Source: Haemophilus sp. CCUG 60358
GTDB lineage: Bacteria; Pseudomonadota; Gammaproteobacteria; Enterobacterales; Pasteurellaceae
Direction of reading: 5' to 3'
Length of the DNA stretch: 64,000 bases
NCBI RefSeq assembly: GCF_001679485.1
Contig: NZ_LZOZ01000003.1
Span: forward strand, 1-64,000
Under the pieces are notes generated by a model that made no database searches, had not been told where the DNA came from, and was given only the letters and a program-made list of their open reading frames with translations. A program made the translations under genes and the position numbers. This document shows, in pieces, positions 9,301-17,276 of this stretch. Position 1 is the stretch's first letter. Each line of letters starts with the position of its first letter.

Positions 9301-10237
9301 TTGGGCAGAGCTCACTCACCAAATGCAACGCTTACGTGATAATCCAGAATGTGCTGACCAAGAATTTGAAGCGAAAAAAGCAACAGACAACAAAGGTTTA
9401 TCCGCTCACTTAACCTATGATGTGAATGAAGATATTGCCGCGCCGTACATCAGCAAAGGCGTGAAACCAAAAGTGGCAGTATTACGTGAACAAGGCGTAA
9501 ACAGTCATGTTGAAATGGCTGCGGCTTTTGACCGTGCAGGTTTTGCCGCAATTGATGTTCACATGAGCGATTTAATGGCGGGTCGTTACAACTTAAACGA
9601 CTTCAACGCGATGGTAGCTTGTGGTGGTTTCTCTTACGGTGACGTATTAGGTGCAGGTGGTGGCTGGGCGAAATCCATTTTATTTAACCCACAATTACGC
9701 GATCAATTCAGCCAATTCTTCGCCAATGAAAACACCCTTTCATTAGGCGTATGTAACGGCTGTCAATTTATCTCCACCCTTGCGGAAATCATCCCAGGTG
9801 CAGAAAATTGGCCTCGTTTCGTGCGTAATAAATCAGAGCGTTTTGAAGCGCGTGCCGCGATGGTGAAAATCAACGACACCAACTCATTATGGTTTAAAGG
9901 CATGGCAGGTTCACATATGTCGATTGCGGTTTCTCATGGTGAAGGTCGCGTAGAATTCAAAACACTTGAGAATTTGACCGCACTTCAAGCGCAAAACTTG
10001 ATTGTGGCGCAATATATCGACAGCCATTTAAACGTGACTGAAACTTATCCTGCCAACCCGAATGGTTCGGTATTAGGGATTACTGCAATTTCTAACGTAG
10101 ATGGTCGTATCGCTGCGATGATGCCACACCCTGAGCGTGTATTCCGTGCCGTGAGCAACTCATGGTACCCAGAAGATTGGTCTGAAGATGGCGCTTGGAT
10201 GCGAATTTTTAGAAATGCGAGAGTGAATTTTAAATAA
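6344..10237 (+). CDS. purL: Phosphoribosylformylglycinamidine synthase
   Basis: The large single-chain FGAM synthase (1297 residues, as in other gamma-proteobacteria), fourth step of purine synthesis: FGAR + glutamine + ATP to FGAM. The N-terminal synthetase half has the [20 protein letters not shown] motif. The C-terminal class I glutaminase has the nucleophile Cys1137 in GVCNGCQF and the His/Glu pair in MPHPERVF. It contains uptake signals at 6728, 8033, 8870 and 9977. A diverged copy of its last ~95 codons recurs at 11151-11436. PurR control is indicated by the upstream operator. Confidence 0.98.
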   Translation: MFQTFRGSPALSEFRIQGLMQKFQQNQLPVKSAYAEYLHFVELNRPLVSEQEAKLKALLHYGPTLAEHEAKGETFIVIPRVGTISSWSSKATDIAHNCGLSEVERIERGLAYYFELSQPIDEKTTEKLTALLHDRMMETVVRNPQDAEILFRHQDPKPFKTVDILKGGREALVTANVELGLALAEDEIDYLVENFTQLGRNPHDIELYMFAQANSEHCRHKIFNADWIIDGKKQDKSLFKMIKNTFEKTPDFVLSAYKDNAAVMEGSKVGRFFADQDGQYRYHNEDAHILMKVETHNHPTAISPFPGAATGSGGEIRDEGATGRGAKPKAGLTGFSVSNLVIPNFEQPWENPLSKPNRIASALDIMIEGPLGGAAFNNEFGRPALLGYFRTYEEKVNSFNGEEVRGYHKPIMLAGGIGNIRGEHIQKGEIPVGAKLIVLGGPAMNIGLGGGAASSMDSGKSKEDLDFASVQRENPEMERRCQEVIDRCWQLGAENPILFIHDVGAGGLSNAMPELVHDGERGGKFDLRSILCDEKGMSPLEIWCNESQERYVLAVAPEKLELFTALCERERAPFAVIGEATEEKHLTLHDSHFDNNPIDLPMNVLLGKTPKMTREVSSKTVENQPLATENIQLKEAFHRVLRLPVVAEKTFLITIGDRSVTGMVARDQMVGPWQIPVSDVAVTTASLDSYHGEAMAMGERAPVALLDFGASARLAVAESITNIAGTNIGDIKRIKLSANWMSAAGHGGEDAGLYEAVKAVGEELCPALGITIPVGKDSMSMKTTWEENGEKKSVTAPLSLVISSFARVEDVRKTVTPQLRTDKGASRLLLIDLGERKNRLGATALAQVYKQLGDKPADVVNVTKLKNFFDAMQALVAERKLLAYHDRSDGGLITTLVEMAFAGNCGVDVDISALGDNDLSVLFNEELGAVIQVSESELSAVREVLKAHDLLGLTYELGSVSLEDRFEITRGSKKLLSEKRSELRSIWAELTHQMQRLRDNPECADQEFEAKKATDNKGLSAHLTYDVNEDIAAPYISKGVKPKVAVLREQGVNSHVEMAAAFDRAGFAAIDVHMSDLMAGRYNLNDFNAMVACGGFSYGDVLGAGGGWAKSILFNPQLRDQFSQFFANENTLSLGVCNGCQFISTLAEIIPGAENWPRFVRNKSERFEARAAMVKINDTNSLWFKGMAGSHMSIAVSHGEGRVEFKTLENLTALQAQNLIVAQYIDSHLNVTETYPANPNGSVLGITAISNVDGRIAAMMPHPERVFRAVSNSWYPEDWSEDGAWMRIFRNARVNFK

Positions 10238-10253
10238 TGTGAGATTGCTCACA
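10238..10253. promoter_or_regulatory. Perfect CRP-type palindrome directly after the purL stop
   Basis: TGTGA-N6-TCACA starts on the base after the purL stop codon. It is conserved in the second purL tail (11437-11452), with one change in the spacer. Its role at this copy is unclear because the purL terminator and ~185 bases separate it from the next gene. Confidence 0.5.
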
Positions 10254-10270
10254 GAAAATTAATTAAAAAT

Positions 10271-10303
10271 AAGAGATACAACTAAATTGGTATCTCTTTT
10301 TTA
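10271..10303 (+). terminator. purL terminator
   Basis: AAGAGATAC (10271-10279) pairs GTATCTCTT (10290-10298) and is followed by T residues. Confidence 0.85.
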
Positions 10304-10454
10304 TTGCATAAATTTTAGTAATAAAAAATGCCAACAATATTAGCGAGTAATATTGTAAATGGTTTATATAAATATTTTATATAAAAATTCTTGGGCATAT
10401 GCCCGTAATATCAATTGAACTATATGAGGAGTTCTACATGAGTGCATCGTTACA

Positions 10455-11066
10455 TTGCTAGCTAATATTGTTGCGCCATTGCAACGTCAATTTATTAACT
10501 TTATCCGCATTGCGATTTGTGTGGTGATGGTTTGGATTGGAGGTTTAAAAGTTTGCCAATATGAGGCAGATGGTATTGCACACTTTGTGTCAAATAGTCC
10601 TTTCTTAAGCTTCCTTTACAAAAACGGCGCAAATGAAGTGACAAATGATAAGGGTGTTTTAGTGAAAGAATATACCTTATATAAAAACCCTGAAGGCAAA
10701 ATGGTTGCAAAAAATATTGAATGGCATAAAGCCAACGGCACCTATACCGCTTCTTATATTATAGGCGCAATTATTGTGACAATTGGTATTTTAGTATTAG
10801 CAGGAATTTGGTCTCCGACACTCGGACTATTTGGAGGCTTGCTCACGTTTGGTATGTCGATAGTCACGCTGTCGTTCCTGATATTTACGCCAGAAACCTG
10901 GGTGCCGAATTTAGGTGGAGACTTCCCAACACCTAATTATGGCTTCCCATATCTCTCAGGTGCTGGCCGACTCGTGATTAAAGATATTATTATGATGGCA
11001 GGCGGCTTAGTTGCTGCAGCAGAATGTGCGAAACGTTATTTAGAGAATAAAAAGCAATTTGCTTAA
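10455..11066 (+). CDS. YkgB/DUF417-family inner-membrane protein, start region probably frameshifted
   Basis: About 203 residues with four hydrophobic segments and the family landmarks MVWIGGLKVCQYEADGI, NSPF, TLSFLIFTPETWVP and GFPYLSGAGRLVIKD, as in E. coli YkgB. The function of the family is unknown; relatives are linked to chlorine/redox stress in E. coli. The start is odd. A good AGGAG site and ATG (10438) open a different frame that stops after seven codons, and the conserved frame can begin only at a TTG (10455) too far from that site. One missing base near 10453-10457 would explain this. It lies between the two purL tails. Confidence 0.6.
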   Translation: MLANIVAPLQRQFINFIRIAICVVMVWIGGLKVCQYEADGIAHFVSNSPFLSFLYKNGANEVTNDKGVLVKEYTLYKNPEGKMVAKNIEWHKANGTYTASYIIGAIIVTIGILVLAGIWSPTLGLFGGLLTFGMSIVTLSFLIFTPETWVPNLGGDFPTPNYGFPYLSGAGRLVIKDIIMMAGGLVAAAECAKRYLENKKQFA

Positions 11067-11078
11067 TTGCGTTATTTT

Positions 11079-11114
11079 AAAAGGCTTGCTGAGATAAATG
11101 GCAGGCCTTTTTGT
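11079..11114 (+). terminator. Terminator after the YkgB-family gene
   Basis: AAAAGGC ... GCCTTTT imperfect hairpin with a TGC/GCA inner stem, followed by TTTTTG. Confidence 0.65.
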
Positions 11115-11150
11115 TATTAAGAGATACAAACCAATAACAAAGAAAAGAAA

Positions 11151-11436
11151 TAGAATTCAAAACTCTTGAAAATTTGACCGCACTTCAAGCTAAAAACTTG
11201 ATTATGGTACTGTATATCGACAGCTATGTAAATGTAACTGAGACCTATCCAGCCAACCCGAATGGCTCGGCATTAGGTTTACCGCGATTTCTAACGTGGA
11301 CGGTCGTATTGCCGCGATGATGCCTCACCCAGAACGAGTATTCCGTGCCGTGAGTAACTCATGGTATCTGGAAGATTGGTCTGAAGATAGCGCGTGGATG
11401 CGAATTTTTAGAAATATGAGAGTGAATTTCAAATAA
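11151..11436 (+). pseudogene. Diverged partial copy of the purL 3' end
   Basis: The segment aligns base for base with 9951-10237 of purL at about 85% identity by hand count. That covers the last ~95 codons, and the match runs on about 25 bases past the stop through the CRP-type palindrome. Differences are mostly at third positions, and a one-base deletion near 11280 breaks the frame. The retained uptake signal (11177-11185) matches purL 9977-9985. It has no start and cannot encode a working enzyme. It abuts the DUF262 gene, as the true purL end would in a different genome arrangement. Confidence 0.93.
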
Positions 11437-11486
11437 TGTGAAATTGCTCACAGAAAATTTAATAAAAAATAGATAATATGTCCCCT
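11437..11486 (+). promoter_or_regulatory. Putative CRP class II promoter of the DUF262 gene
   Basis: TGTGA-N6-TCACA at 11437-11452, inherited from the purL tail, is followed by a TAATAT -10-like box at 11474-11479. A start near 11486 would put the CRP centre at -41.5. A short AGATA/TATCT stem with a T-rich tail (11471-11499) may instead be the donor purL terminator. The promoter reading is inference. Confidence 0.4.
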
Positions 11487-11514
11487 ACTATCTGTTTTTA
11501 TTGGAGAATATATA

Positions 11515-13278
11515 ATGAATTTTAATGCGGAACCTAAAATTATACAGGATATCTTAAGTTTAGAGAGAGAGTATGTTGTACCAAGATATCAAAGAGAATA
11601 TTCTTGGGAGGAAGAAGAACAGATCCAGGAATTTTGGGAGGATATTAATGAACAGATTGATTATGAATGTACCCCATTCAAAGCTAAGGAATATTTTATA
11701 GGGTCATTAGTTTTAATAAAAGATACAGATTCAAAATATTATATTATTGATGGGCAACAAAGAATTACAACGATAACTATCTTTTTATCTGCTTTGGTTA
11801 ATATTGGAGATGAATTGGCTAAAACAGCGCAAAATGGAAAGGAATACGAAAAATTCAGTAATACCTGTTATAGATACATCGAAGGAAAAGATACAAATGA
11901 TGATCCATTTTTCAAATTAAAAAGTGAAAACAATAGTGAATTCTTTCCTAATGAAATACAATTTAGAAAAAAGAATAAAGCATCTAAACATAGTATTGAT
12001 CTTTCGCCTCTTGAAAATAAGAGGTTACATAAGGCCTATAATTTCTTTTATAATAAAATTAAAGATGAAATAGCAAATGGCAATGGAAAAAATGACCCTT
12101 TGGTTTTTTTGCAGGTTTTACGAGAGCAGTTAAAGCTGTGTGAAACAATTTATATCACGGTAGACAATAAGAAAGATTCACAAAAGATATTTCAAACTTT
12201 GAATGCTAAAGGAAAAAATTTAGAGTATATTGATCTTATAAAAAATGAATTATTTTCTGTTTTAGATTCTACTCATCCCAATGATTTTGCAAAGGAAAGT
12301 TGGATTAGTATAAAAGAAAATATTCAGAGTATTAAAAATGAAACATTAACCTACTTTTTCTATCAGTATTGGAATGCAAAGTACAAGAGAGCTTCTGAGT
12401 CTGATATTTATGGAAGTTTTCTAGATGAGGTGGAATGCAGTGAAGAAAAATATAATGAGTTTTTGCTTGACTTATTAGATTCGTCACAACAGTATCTAAA
12501 GATAGCATTACCTAATAAAGAAGACTGGAAGAATTTGGAGCATAAGGAGATTTATGAATCGCTAAAAAAATTAGAGGTTTTTAATATTAAAATAGCAAGA
12601 CCGTTAATTCTTGTGTTGATTCAGTTGTGGAATAATAAAAGAATCAGTTTAAAAAATTTAAAAGATATTCTGAATAAAATATCAATATTTCATTTTATTC
12701 ATTCTGGAATAACATCCTCTCCTAAATCAGGTCTAGAAAGAAGCTATGCTACATATGCCAGAAGAATTTATAAATGCACTGGAGATAATAAAGAAATAGT
12801 AACAATTATAAGAGAGTTAGAGGAGAAACTTAAAGAAAAACTAAAACTAATACCAGAATCTCTTGTTTTAGATAAGTTTACGAAACTCTCTTTCTTGAAA
12901 GATAAAGAAACGATTAACCTCATATTTATGTATCTTGAGATGTTTGTGTATCGAAATACTGGAGAATTATCTATAAACAATATGAGTTTAGAGCATATTA
13001 CTCCGCAATCTCAAATAAAAGGAAGTACTAAGAAAGCTTGGGAGCATAAAATAGGTAACCTTATACCCTTAGGACCAGAAATCAACTCAAAATGTGATTC
13101 GAAAGGTTTTAAAGCTAAATTAAAATTATTTGAAGAGTCAGAATTAGAGATGGTTAGAGATTTTGTTTCTAAGTATAGAAATAGTGCAGTTTGGGATCAG
13201 AAATCTTCTGAAAAACGAGCAAAAGAGTTGGCTAGTCTGTTTTATAATTCTATTATTGCTACTTTTGGCATGAAGTAG
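11515..13278 (+). CDS. DUF262-DUF1524 protein, GmrSD/SspE-like candidate defence nuclease
   Basis: A 587-residue protein in two parts. The N-terminal DUF262 (ParB/sulfiredoxin-like NTPase) part has VPRYQREYSW (22-31), IGS (62-64), DGQQR (79-83, nucleotide binding) and IFQTLNAKGK (225-234). The C-terminal DUF1524 His-Me-finger nuclease part has EHITPQ (493-498), GNL (514-516) and Asn524. This architecture is that of type IV modification-dependent enzymes (GmrSD) and phosphorothioate-sensing SspE. No modification genes lie nearby, so the trigger is unknown. Ribosome site GGAGA at 11503. The gene is clearly richer in A and T than its neighbours, suggesting transfer. Confidence 0.8.
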   Translation: MNFNAEPKIIQDILSLEREYVVPRYQREYSWEEEEQIQEFWEDINEQIDYECTPFKAKEYFIGSLVLIKDTDSKYYIIDGQQRITTITIFLSALVNIGDELAKTAQNGKEYEKFSNTCYRYIEGKDTNDDPFFKLKSENNSEFFPNEIQFRKKNKASKHSIDLSPLENKRLHKAYNFFYNKIKDEIANGNGKNDPLVFLQVLREQLKLCETIYITVDNKKDSQKIFQTLNAKGKNLEYIDLIKNELFSVLDSTHPNDFAKESWISIKENIQSIKNETLTYFFYQYWNAKYKRASESDIYGSFLDEVECSEEKYNEFLLDLLDSSQQYLKIALPNKEDWKNLEHKEIYESLKKLEVFNIKIARPLILVLIQLWNNKRISLKNLKDILNKISIFHFIHSGITSSPKSGLERSYATYARRIYKCTGDNKEIVTIIRELEEKLKEKLKLIPESLVLDKFTKLSFLKDKETINLIFMYLEMFVYRNTGELSINNMSLEHITPQSQIKGSTKKAWEHKIGNLIPLGPEINSKCDSKGFKAKLKLFEESELEMVRDFVSKYRNSAVWDQKSSEKRAKELASLFYNSIIATFGMK

Positions 13279-13378
13279 TCTACAATGTGACTTGTAAAAG
13301 CTCTGTTTCTTTACATATGATTAGCCACGAATTCATGCAGAGAAGCATGCATTATTAATTTGATAAAGGAATATAGAA

Positions 13379-13420
13379 AAAGCGGCCAAAAATCACAACG
13401 AATTTTGACCGCTCTTTTTA
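13379..13420. terminator. Convergent terminator between the DUF262 gene and glpQ
   Basis: AAAGCGGcCAAAAAT ... ATTTTGACCGCTCTTT hairpin, a degenerate uptake-signal pair with T tracts on both strands. The 100 bases between the DUF262 stop and this hairpin (13279-13378) show no gene, only a short ATGC/GCAT inverted repeat. Confidence 0.7.
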
Positions 13421-13437
13421 TTACTTTTACTTACGTA

Positions 13438-14523
13438 TTATTTTTGTTTTTTCAAAAACTCAACGCCAGTGTCTGGGAAGTCGGTGAATACACCAGTTGC
13501 GCCAGATTTATTCAATAACGCATCGTACATTTGATTTACGTCAGTGAAGAATTCAGGTAACGCATCTTTACGTACGGTGTATGGGTGTAATTCCACTTTG
13601 TATTGTGCGAGTTCTTTCACTAATGGGGTGTACACGATGTTGCCTGGTTTAGATTTTTCTTTATCTACTAACATGTACCAGCCTGGACCAACGCCATCAG
13701 CATATTTTACCACTTCTGCCATTGCACCTGGTTTGAACATCCAATCGTAATCGTAGTTCACCCATTTGCCTTTCGCATCTTTTTCTTCAGTCTCATGCCA
13801 GTCGGTGTATGCCACTAATTGAACAAGTTTTAAATCCATGCCCATTTTTGGTAGCAATTCGTTTTTGATACGTTTTAACTCATTGAAGTCGAAGGTTTGT
13901 AAGTAAACCATGTCAGATTTCTTGTCGTAACCGTATTTTTTCAATACTTTAAGGGTTTCAACTGCAATGTCTTTGCCATTTTGGTGGTGGAACCAAGGGG
14001 CTTTGATTTCAGGATAGATACCTACTTTTTTACCAGTCGATTTTTCTAAACCTTGGATAAATTCCAATTCATCTTCAAAAGTATGGATTTTGAAGTGTGA
14101 TTTCCAAAGTGGGAAACGGCCCGGATATACTGCAACTTGTTTACCGTCTTTAGTTTCAAAGTTTTCAGTCATATTTAAACTTTGAATTTCTTTTAAGGTG
14201 AAGTCGATTACATAGTAACGACCATCTTTACGATGACGATTTGGGAATTTTTTCGCCACGTCAGTTAAGCCGTCTAAGAAGTGGTCATGGATAACAACTA
14301 AACGACCATCTTTTGTCATCGCTAAGTCTTGTTCTAAGTAGTCTGCATGTTGTGCAAATGCAAGCGCTTTAGACTCAAGTGTATGCTCTGGTAAGTAACC
14401 ACTTGCACCACGGTGAGCAATGATAATTTTGTCTGATTTCATAGTGTCCACAGAAGAGTGTGCGCTACATCCTGCAAGTACGCCTGCAGCTAATAAAGAA
14501 AGCGCTAAAGTTTTGAGTTTCAT
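13438..14523 (-). CDS. glpQ: Glycerophosphodiester phosphodiesterase, protein D lipoprotein
   Basis: Hydrolyses glycerophosphodiesters such as glycerophosphocholine to sn-glycerol 3-phosphate. It has a lipoprotein signal with lipobox LAGC (Cys19) and the GDPD motifs AHRGASGYLPEHT (His37-Arg38), LEQDLAMTKDG and HDHFLDGLT. At 361 residues it is close to H. influenzae protein D (Hpd, 364), a surface lipoprotein that supplies choline for phosphorylcholine decoration and serves as a vaccine carrier. It is the promoter-distal gene of a run with the propeller protein gene and glpT, so its product GlcP feeds the GlpT transporter. Confidence 0.97.
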   Translation of the reverse strand: MKLKTLALSLLAAGVLAGCSAHSSVDTMKSDKIIIAHRGASGYLPEHTLESKALAFAQHADYLEQDLAMTKDGRLVVIHDHFLDGLTDVAKKFPNRHRKDGRYYVIDFTLKEIQSLNMTENFETKDGKQVAVYPGRFPLWKSHFKIHTFEDELEFIQGLEKSTGKKVGIYPEIKAPWFHHQNGKDIAVETLKVLKKYGYDKKSDMVYLQTFDFNELKRIKNELLPKMGMDLKLVQLVAYTDWHETEEKDAKGKWVNYDYDWMFKPGAMAEVVKYADGVGPGWYMLVDKEKSKPGNIVYTPLVKELAQYKVELHPYTVRKDALPEFFTDVNQMYDALLNKSGATGVFTDFPDTGVEFLKKQK

Positions 14524-14540
14524 TGTGTGTTCTCCTTGAT

Positions 14541-15452
14541 TTACTTATTACATCTTGGTTTCATGTCGTAAAAATAGATCTCACTAATTTCACGGTCATA
14601 TCCTGGATAAAATCCTTTTGGCATCCCTAGCACAATTTGTTTGCCTCGGTTTGCATGGACAAGCAGTTGTTTCGTTTTCGGATTCACATTCAAGCCTTCG
14701 ACTTCGCCGACATCTCGAATGTCATTTAATGTTTTTTCTAAAACGACGCGAGCTTCATTATTTTTATCTGAAATTTCTACACGATAAATATGATCGGGTT
14801 CTTTTTCATCTGCCGTACCATCATCAGATGTGACGTAGAGATCACCGTTGTAGGCATAAACGCCTTGAATCCATTGTGGAACAGGTTGTAAATGCACTTT
14901 ACGTTTATATTTACCCGTTGAAAGATCGTATTCATATAAATAACGGCCACTTTCCTCACCAACCCAAGATGCCATCCAAACTGAATTGTGAACGGTATCT
15001 ACGGTGATGCCGGAAACTTCGACTTGACCTGACTCAGGATTAAAATCAACTGATCTTTTTAATGCGAGGGTTTCTGGATCGTGAATTGCAATTTGAATAT
15101 TTTTACCTACGCCAGCATCAAACCATTCAGAAGAAACATAAAGTTCATTGTTGTAGATATCAATGTCGCCAATGTGATTGGCTTCCTTTTGGTAGCCGAC
15201 AAAAGGATCTTTATTTTCTTTAATCAGTTTTCCATCCATATCATATTTAGATAGAGTTTTACTGCCTGATACATATAAATATTTACCATCAGTGGTAATG
15301 CCTTGACGTCCGTTGACTTCGAGCACTTTGTCTAATTTATAAGTATAAGCGGGGAGTGCTGAACGATAGGGCGCTTCACAAGTTTGATTTGCTAATGCTG
15401 CATTTGCCATAACTGCCGCGCCTAACATAATGGTTAATTTATTCAATTTCAT
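14541..15452 (-). CDS. Periplasmic beta-propeller-like protein of the glp cluster, function unknown
   Basis: A 303-residue exported protein. The signal peptide ends ALA-NQ (about residues 1-21). The mature part is made of repeated short strands (DGKYLYVSG, NNELYVSSE, VSGITVDTVHNSVWMASW, YNGDLYVTSDD, VEGLNVNPK) as in SMP-30/NHL-type propellers. Its only two cysteines are Cys25 and Cys301 near the two ends of the mature chain, so a ring-closing disulfide is plausible. It lies 17 bases before glpQ and 94 bases after glpT. I start at ATG 15452, after AGGAG; GTG 15455 would add one Met. A role in glycerophosphodiester use is inferred from position only. Confidence 0.7.
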   Translation of the reverse strand: MKLNKLTIMLGAAVMANAALANQTCEAPYRSALPAYTYKLDKVLEVNGRQGITTDGKYLYVSGSKTLSKYDMDGKLIKENKDPFVGYQKEANHIGDIDIYNNELYVSSEWFDAGVGKNIQIAIHDPETLALKRSVDFNPESGQVEVSGITVDTVHNSVWMASWVGEESGRYLYEYDLSTGKYKRKVHLQPVPQWIQGVYAYNGDLYVTSDDGTADEKEPDHIYRVEISDKNNEARVVLEKTLNDIRDVGEVEGLNVNPKTKQLLVHANRGKQIVLGMPKGFYPGYDREISEIYFYDMKPRCNK

Positions 15453-15504
15453 CACATTATCTCCTTTTAAAGTGCGGTTAAAAATTCAGTTGTTTTTGTA
15501 ATAA

Positions 15505-15537
15505 AAAAGGCGGCAAGCCTTCGCCTGTCGCCTTTAA
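15505..15537 (-). terminator. Hairpin after glpT
   Basis: AAAGGCG ... CGCCTTT with an extended imperfect stem and a T run on the minus strand. It may make glpT transcription partly independent of the two genes downstream. An uptake signal sits at 15470-15478. Confidence 0.7.
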
Positions 15538-15545
15538 TTTATAGA

Positions 15546-16985
15546 TTATTTACCGTAGGTATCGCCTAATTTAGCTTTATGTTTACCTTCTTCAACCATT
15601 ACGATGAAGAGTAATAACACCGCTAAGATACCACCGCCGATCATGACGTAGAAACCGCCGTCCCAGCCGTAGTGTTGAGCTGCCCAACCGATAACAGCTG
15701 AAGCTGATACAGTACCACCTAAGTAACCGAATAAACCGGTGAAACCTGCTGCTGTACCTGCTGCTTTTTTCGGTGCAAGCTCAAGCGCGTGTAAGCCGAT
15801 TAACATTACAGGACCGTAGATTAAGAAACCGATTAAGGTCATTAAGATGAAGTCAGTTAATTGATATGGGTTTTCATACCAAGCTGAGTAGTTTGCAAGC
15901 TCAGCTTCTGGTGTAGCTGGGTTCATCCAGTATGCTACAACTGCTGCGGTAGTTAAGATCATGAAGATGAAACCGGTTAAACCACGTTTACCTTTGAAGA
16001 CTTTATCAGATACCCAACCACATAATAATGTACCAGGAACTGCTGCTAATTCATAAATGGTGTAAGCCCATGCAGTACCTTTGATGTTGAAGTGTTTTAC
16101 TTCACTTAAGTAAACCGGAGACCATTTCAATACGCCGTAGCGGATTAAGTATACGAATACGTTAGCAATCGCGATGTACCATAACAATTTGTTTTTCAAT
16201 ACATAAGTTACGAAGATTTCTTTTGTACTTAAATCGTTTTCGTAAGTTTTTTCGTTATAGTCATCTGGGTAGTCATTACGCCATTTTTCGATTGATGGTA
16301 AACCACAAGATTGTGGAGTATCACGCATCACGAAGTAAACTGGAATTGCACAGATCATTGCAGCAATACCCGGATAGTAGAGGGATTGTTGCCAAATGTC
16401 TTTTGCTTGTGCTTCGATACCATGAGTGCTGAAGAACACGGCACTTGCTAATAGCACCATTGCACCCGGCATCATACCACCGATGTTGTGCGCGGTATTC
16501 CAGATAGATACGATAGTACCGCGTTCTGATTTAGACCACCAGTGTACCATTGTACGACCACATGGAGGCCAACCCATACCTTGGAACCAACCATTTAAGA
16601 AGATCATTACCCACATGATGGCAACGCCAGAGGTTGCCCATGGGAATAAACCCATCATGGTCATACAAAGACCAGAAAGCAATAAACCAAATGGTAAGAA
16701 TACGCGAGGGTTCGAACGGTCAGACATACCTGCCATTACGAACTTAGATAAACCGTAGGCAAGACCAGCCGCCGAGCCGATAACACCTAGTTGCGCTTTT
16801 GTGTACAAGCCCTGTTGAATTAAACCGGGTTGTGCTAAGTCAAAGTTTGCACGTACAAAATAGTAAGCGGCATAACCAAAGAAGATCCCTGCAAACACTT
16901 GCCAACGTAAGCGTTTATACGTGGAATCAATTTTCTCCGCTGGAAGTTCCGCAATATGCGGAGCGGGTTTAAATGGTCCAAACAT
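15546..16985 (-). CDS. glpT: Glycerol-3-phosphate:phosphate antiporter GlpT
   Basis: Twelve-helix MFS carrier (479 residues, OPA family) that brings G3P into the cytoplasm in exchange for phosphate. Family signatures include [18 protein letters not shown] near the start, [26 protein letters not shown] and the C-terminal [19 protein letters not shown]. It is divergent from glpABC across a 291-base control region with two perfect CRP palindromes. Substrate is produced outside by GlpQ and oxidised inside by GlpABC. Confidence 0.97.
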   Translation of the reverse strand: MFGPFKPAPHIAELPAEKIDSTYKRLRWQVFAGIFFGYAAYYFVRANFDLAQPGLIQQGLYTKAQLGVIGSAAGLAYGLSKFVMAGMSDRSNPRVFLPFGLLLSGLCMTMMGLFPWATSGVAIMWVMIFLNGWFQGMGWPPCGRTMVHWWSKSERGTIVSIWNTAHNIGGMMPGAMVLLASAVFFSTHGIEAQAKDIWQQSLYYPGIAAMICAIPVYFVMRDTPQSCGLPSIEKWRNDYPDDYNEKTYENDLSTKEIFVTYVLKNKLLWYIAIANVFVYLIRYGVLKWSPVYLSEVKHFNIKGTAWAYTIYELAAVPGTLLCGWVSDKVFKGKRGLTGFIFMILTTAAVVAYWMNPATPEAELANYSAWYENPYQLTDFILMTLIGFLIYGPVMLIGLHALELAPKKAAGTAAGFTGLFGYLGGTVSASAVIGWAAQHYGWDGGFYVMIGGGILAVLLLFIVMVEEGKHKAKLGDTYGK

Positions 16986-17276
16986 AATTTCTCTCCAAAA
17001 TCATTTTAATTATGAGTCCACCCCGACAATGGGGATAGCGTGCATGATAAAATAAAAATAGAAATTAAAAAGAGAAATAATTCAAAAATGTGATGTATTT
17101 CACAAAAAAAAATTTAACAAATGAGCGAATACGAAAATTATGTGATCTGCTTCACAAAATGGCTTTCTTTTTCGCTCAAAATGTTGTGAATTTAAGCGCT
17201 CTCCCATACAATAGCCATGGAATTTGTAACAGTTTTTACGTTTCTTTTTATTAATATTTTGGCTTTGGGGGTAACA
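16986..17276. promoter_or_regulatory. glpT-glpA divergent control region with two CRP sites and a GlpR-like operator
   Basis: Two exact TGTGA-N6-TCACA palindromes lie at 17089-17104 and 17141-17156, 52 bases apart. Between them, AATGAGCGAATACGAAAATT at 17120-17139 resembles the GlpR operator (ATGTTCGATATCGAACAT), and TTTTTCGCTC at 17169 could be a further half site. The layout fits cAMP-CRP activation and GlpR repression of both divergent units. Confidence 0.7.

Noticed and set aside
10438..10461. Seven-codon ORF before the ykgB-like gene as a leader peptide
   Set aside because: It has no regulatory codon bias or following attenuator; a frameshifted start explains it more simply. Kept as a finding in that form.
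11119..11129. AAGAGATACAA shared with the purL terminator (10271-10281)
   Set aside because: Eleven bases near the junction could be a recombination trace, but AT-rich matches of this length occur by chance; not used as evidence.
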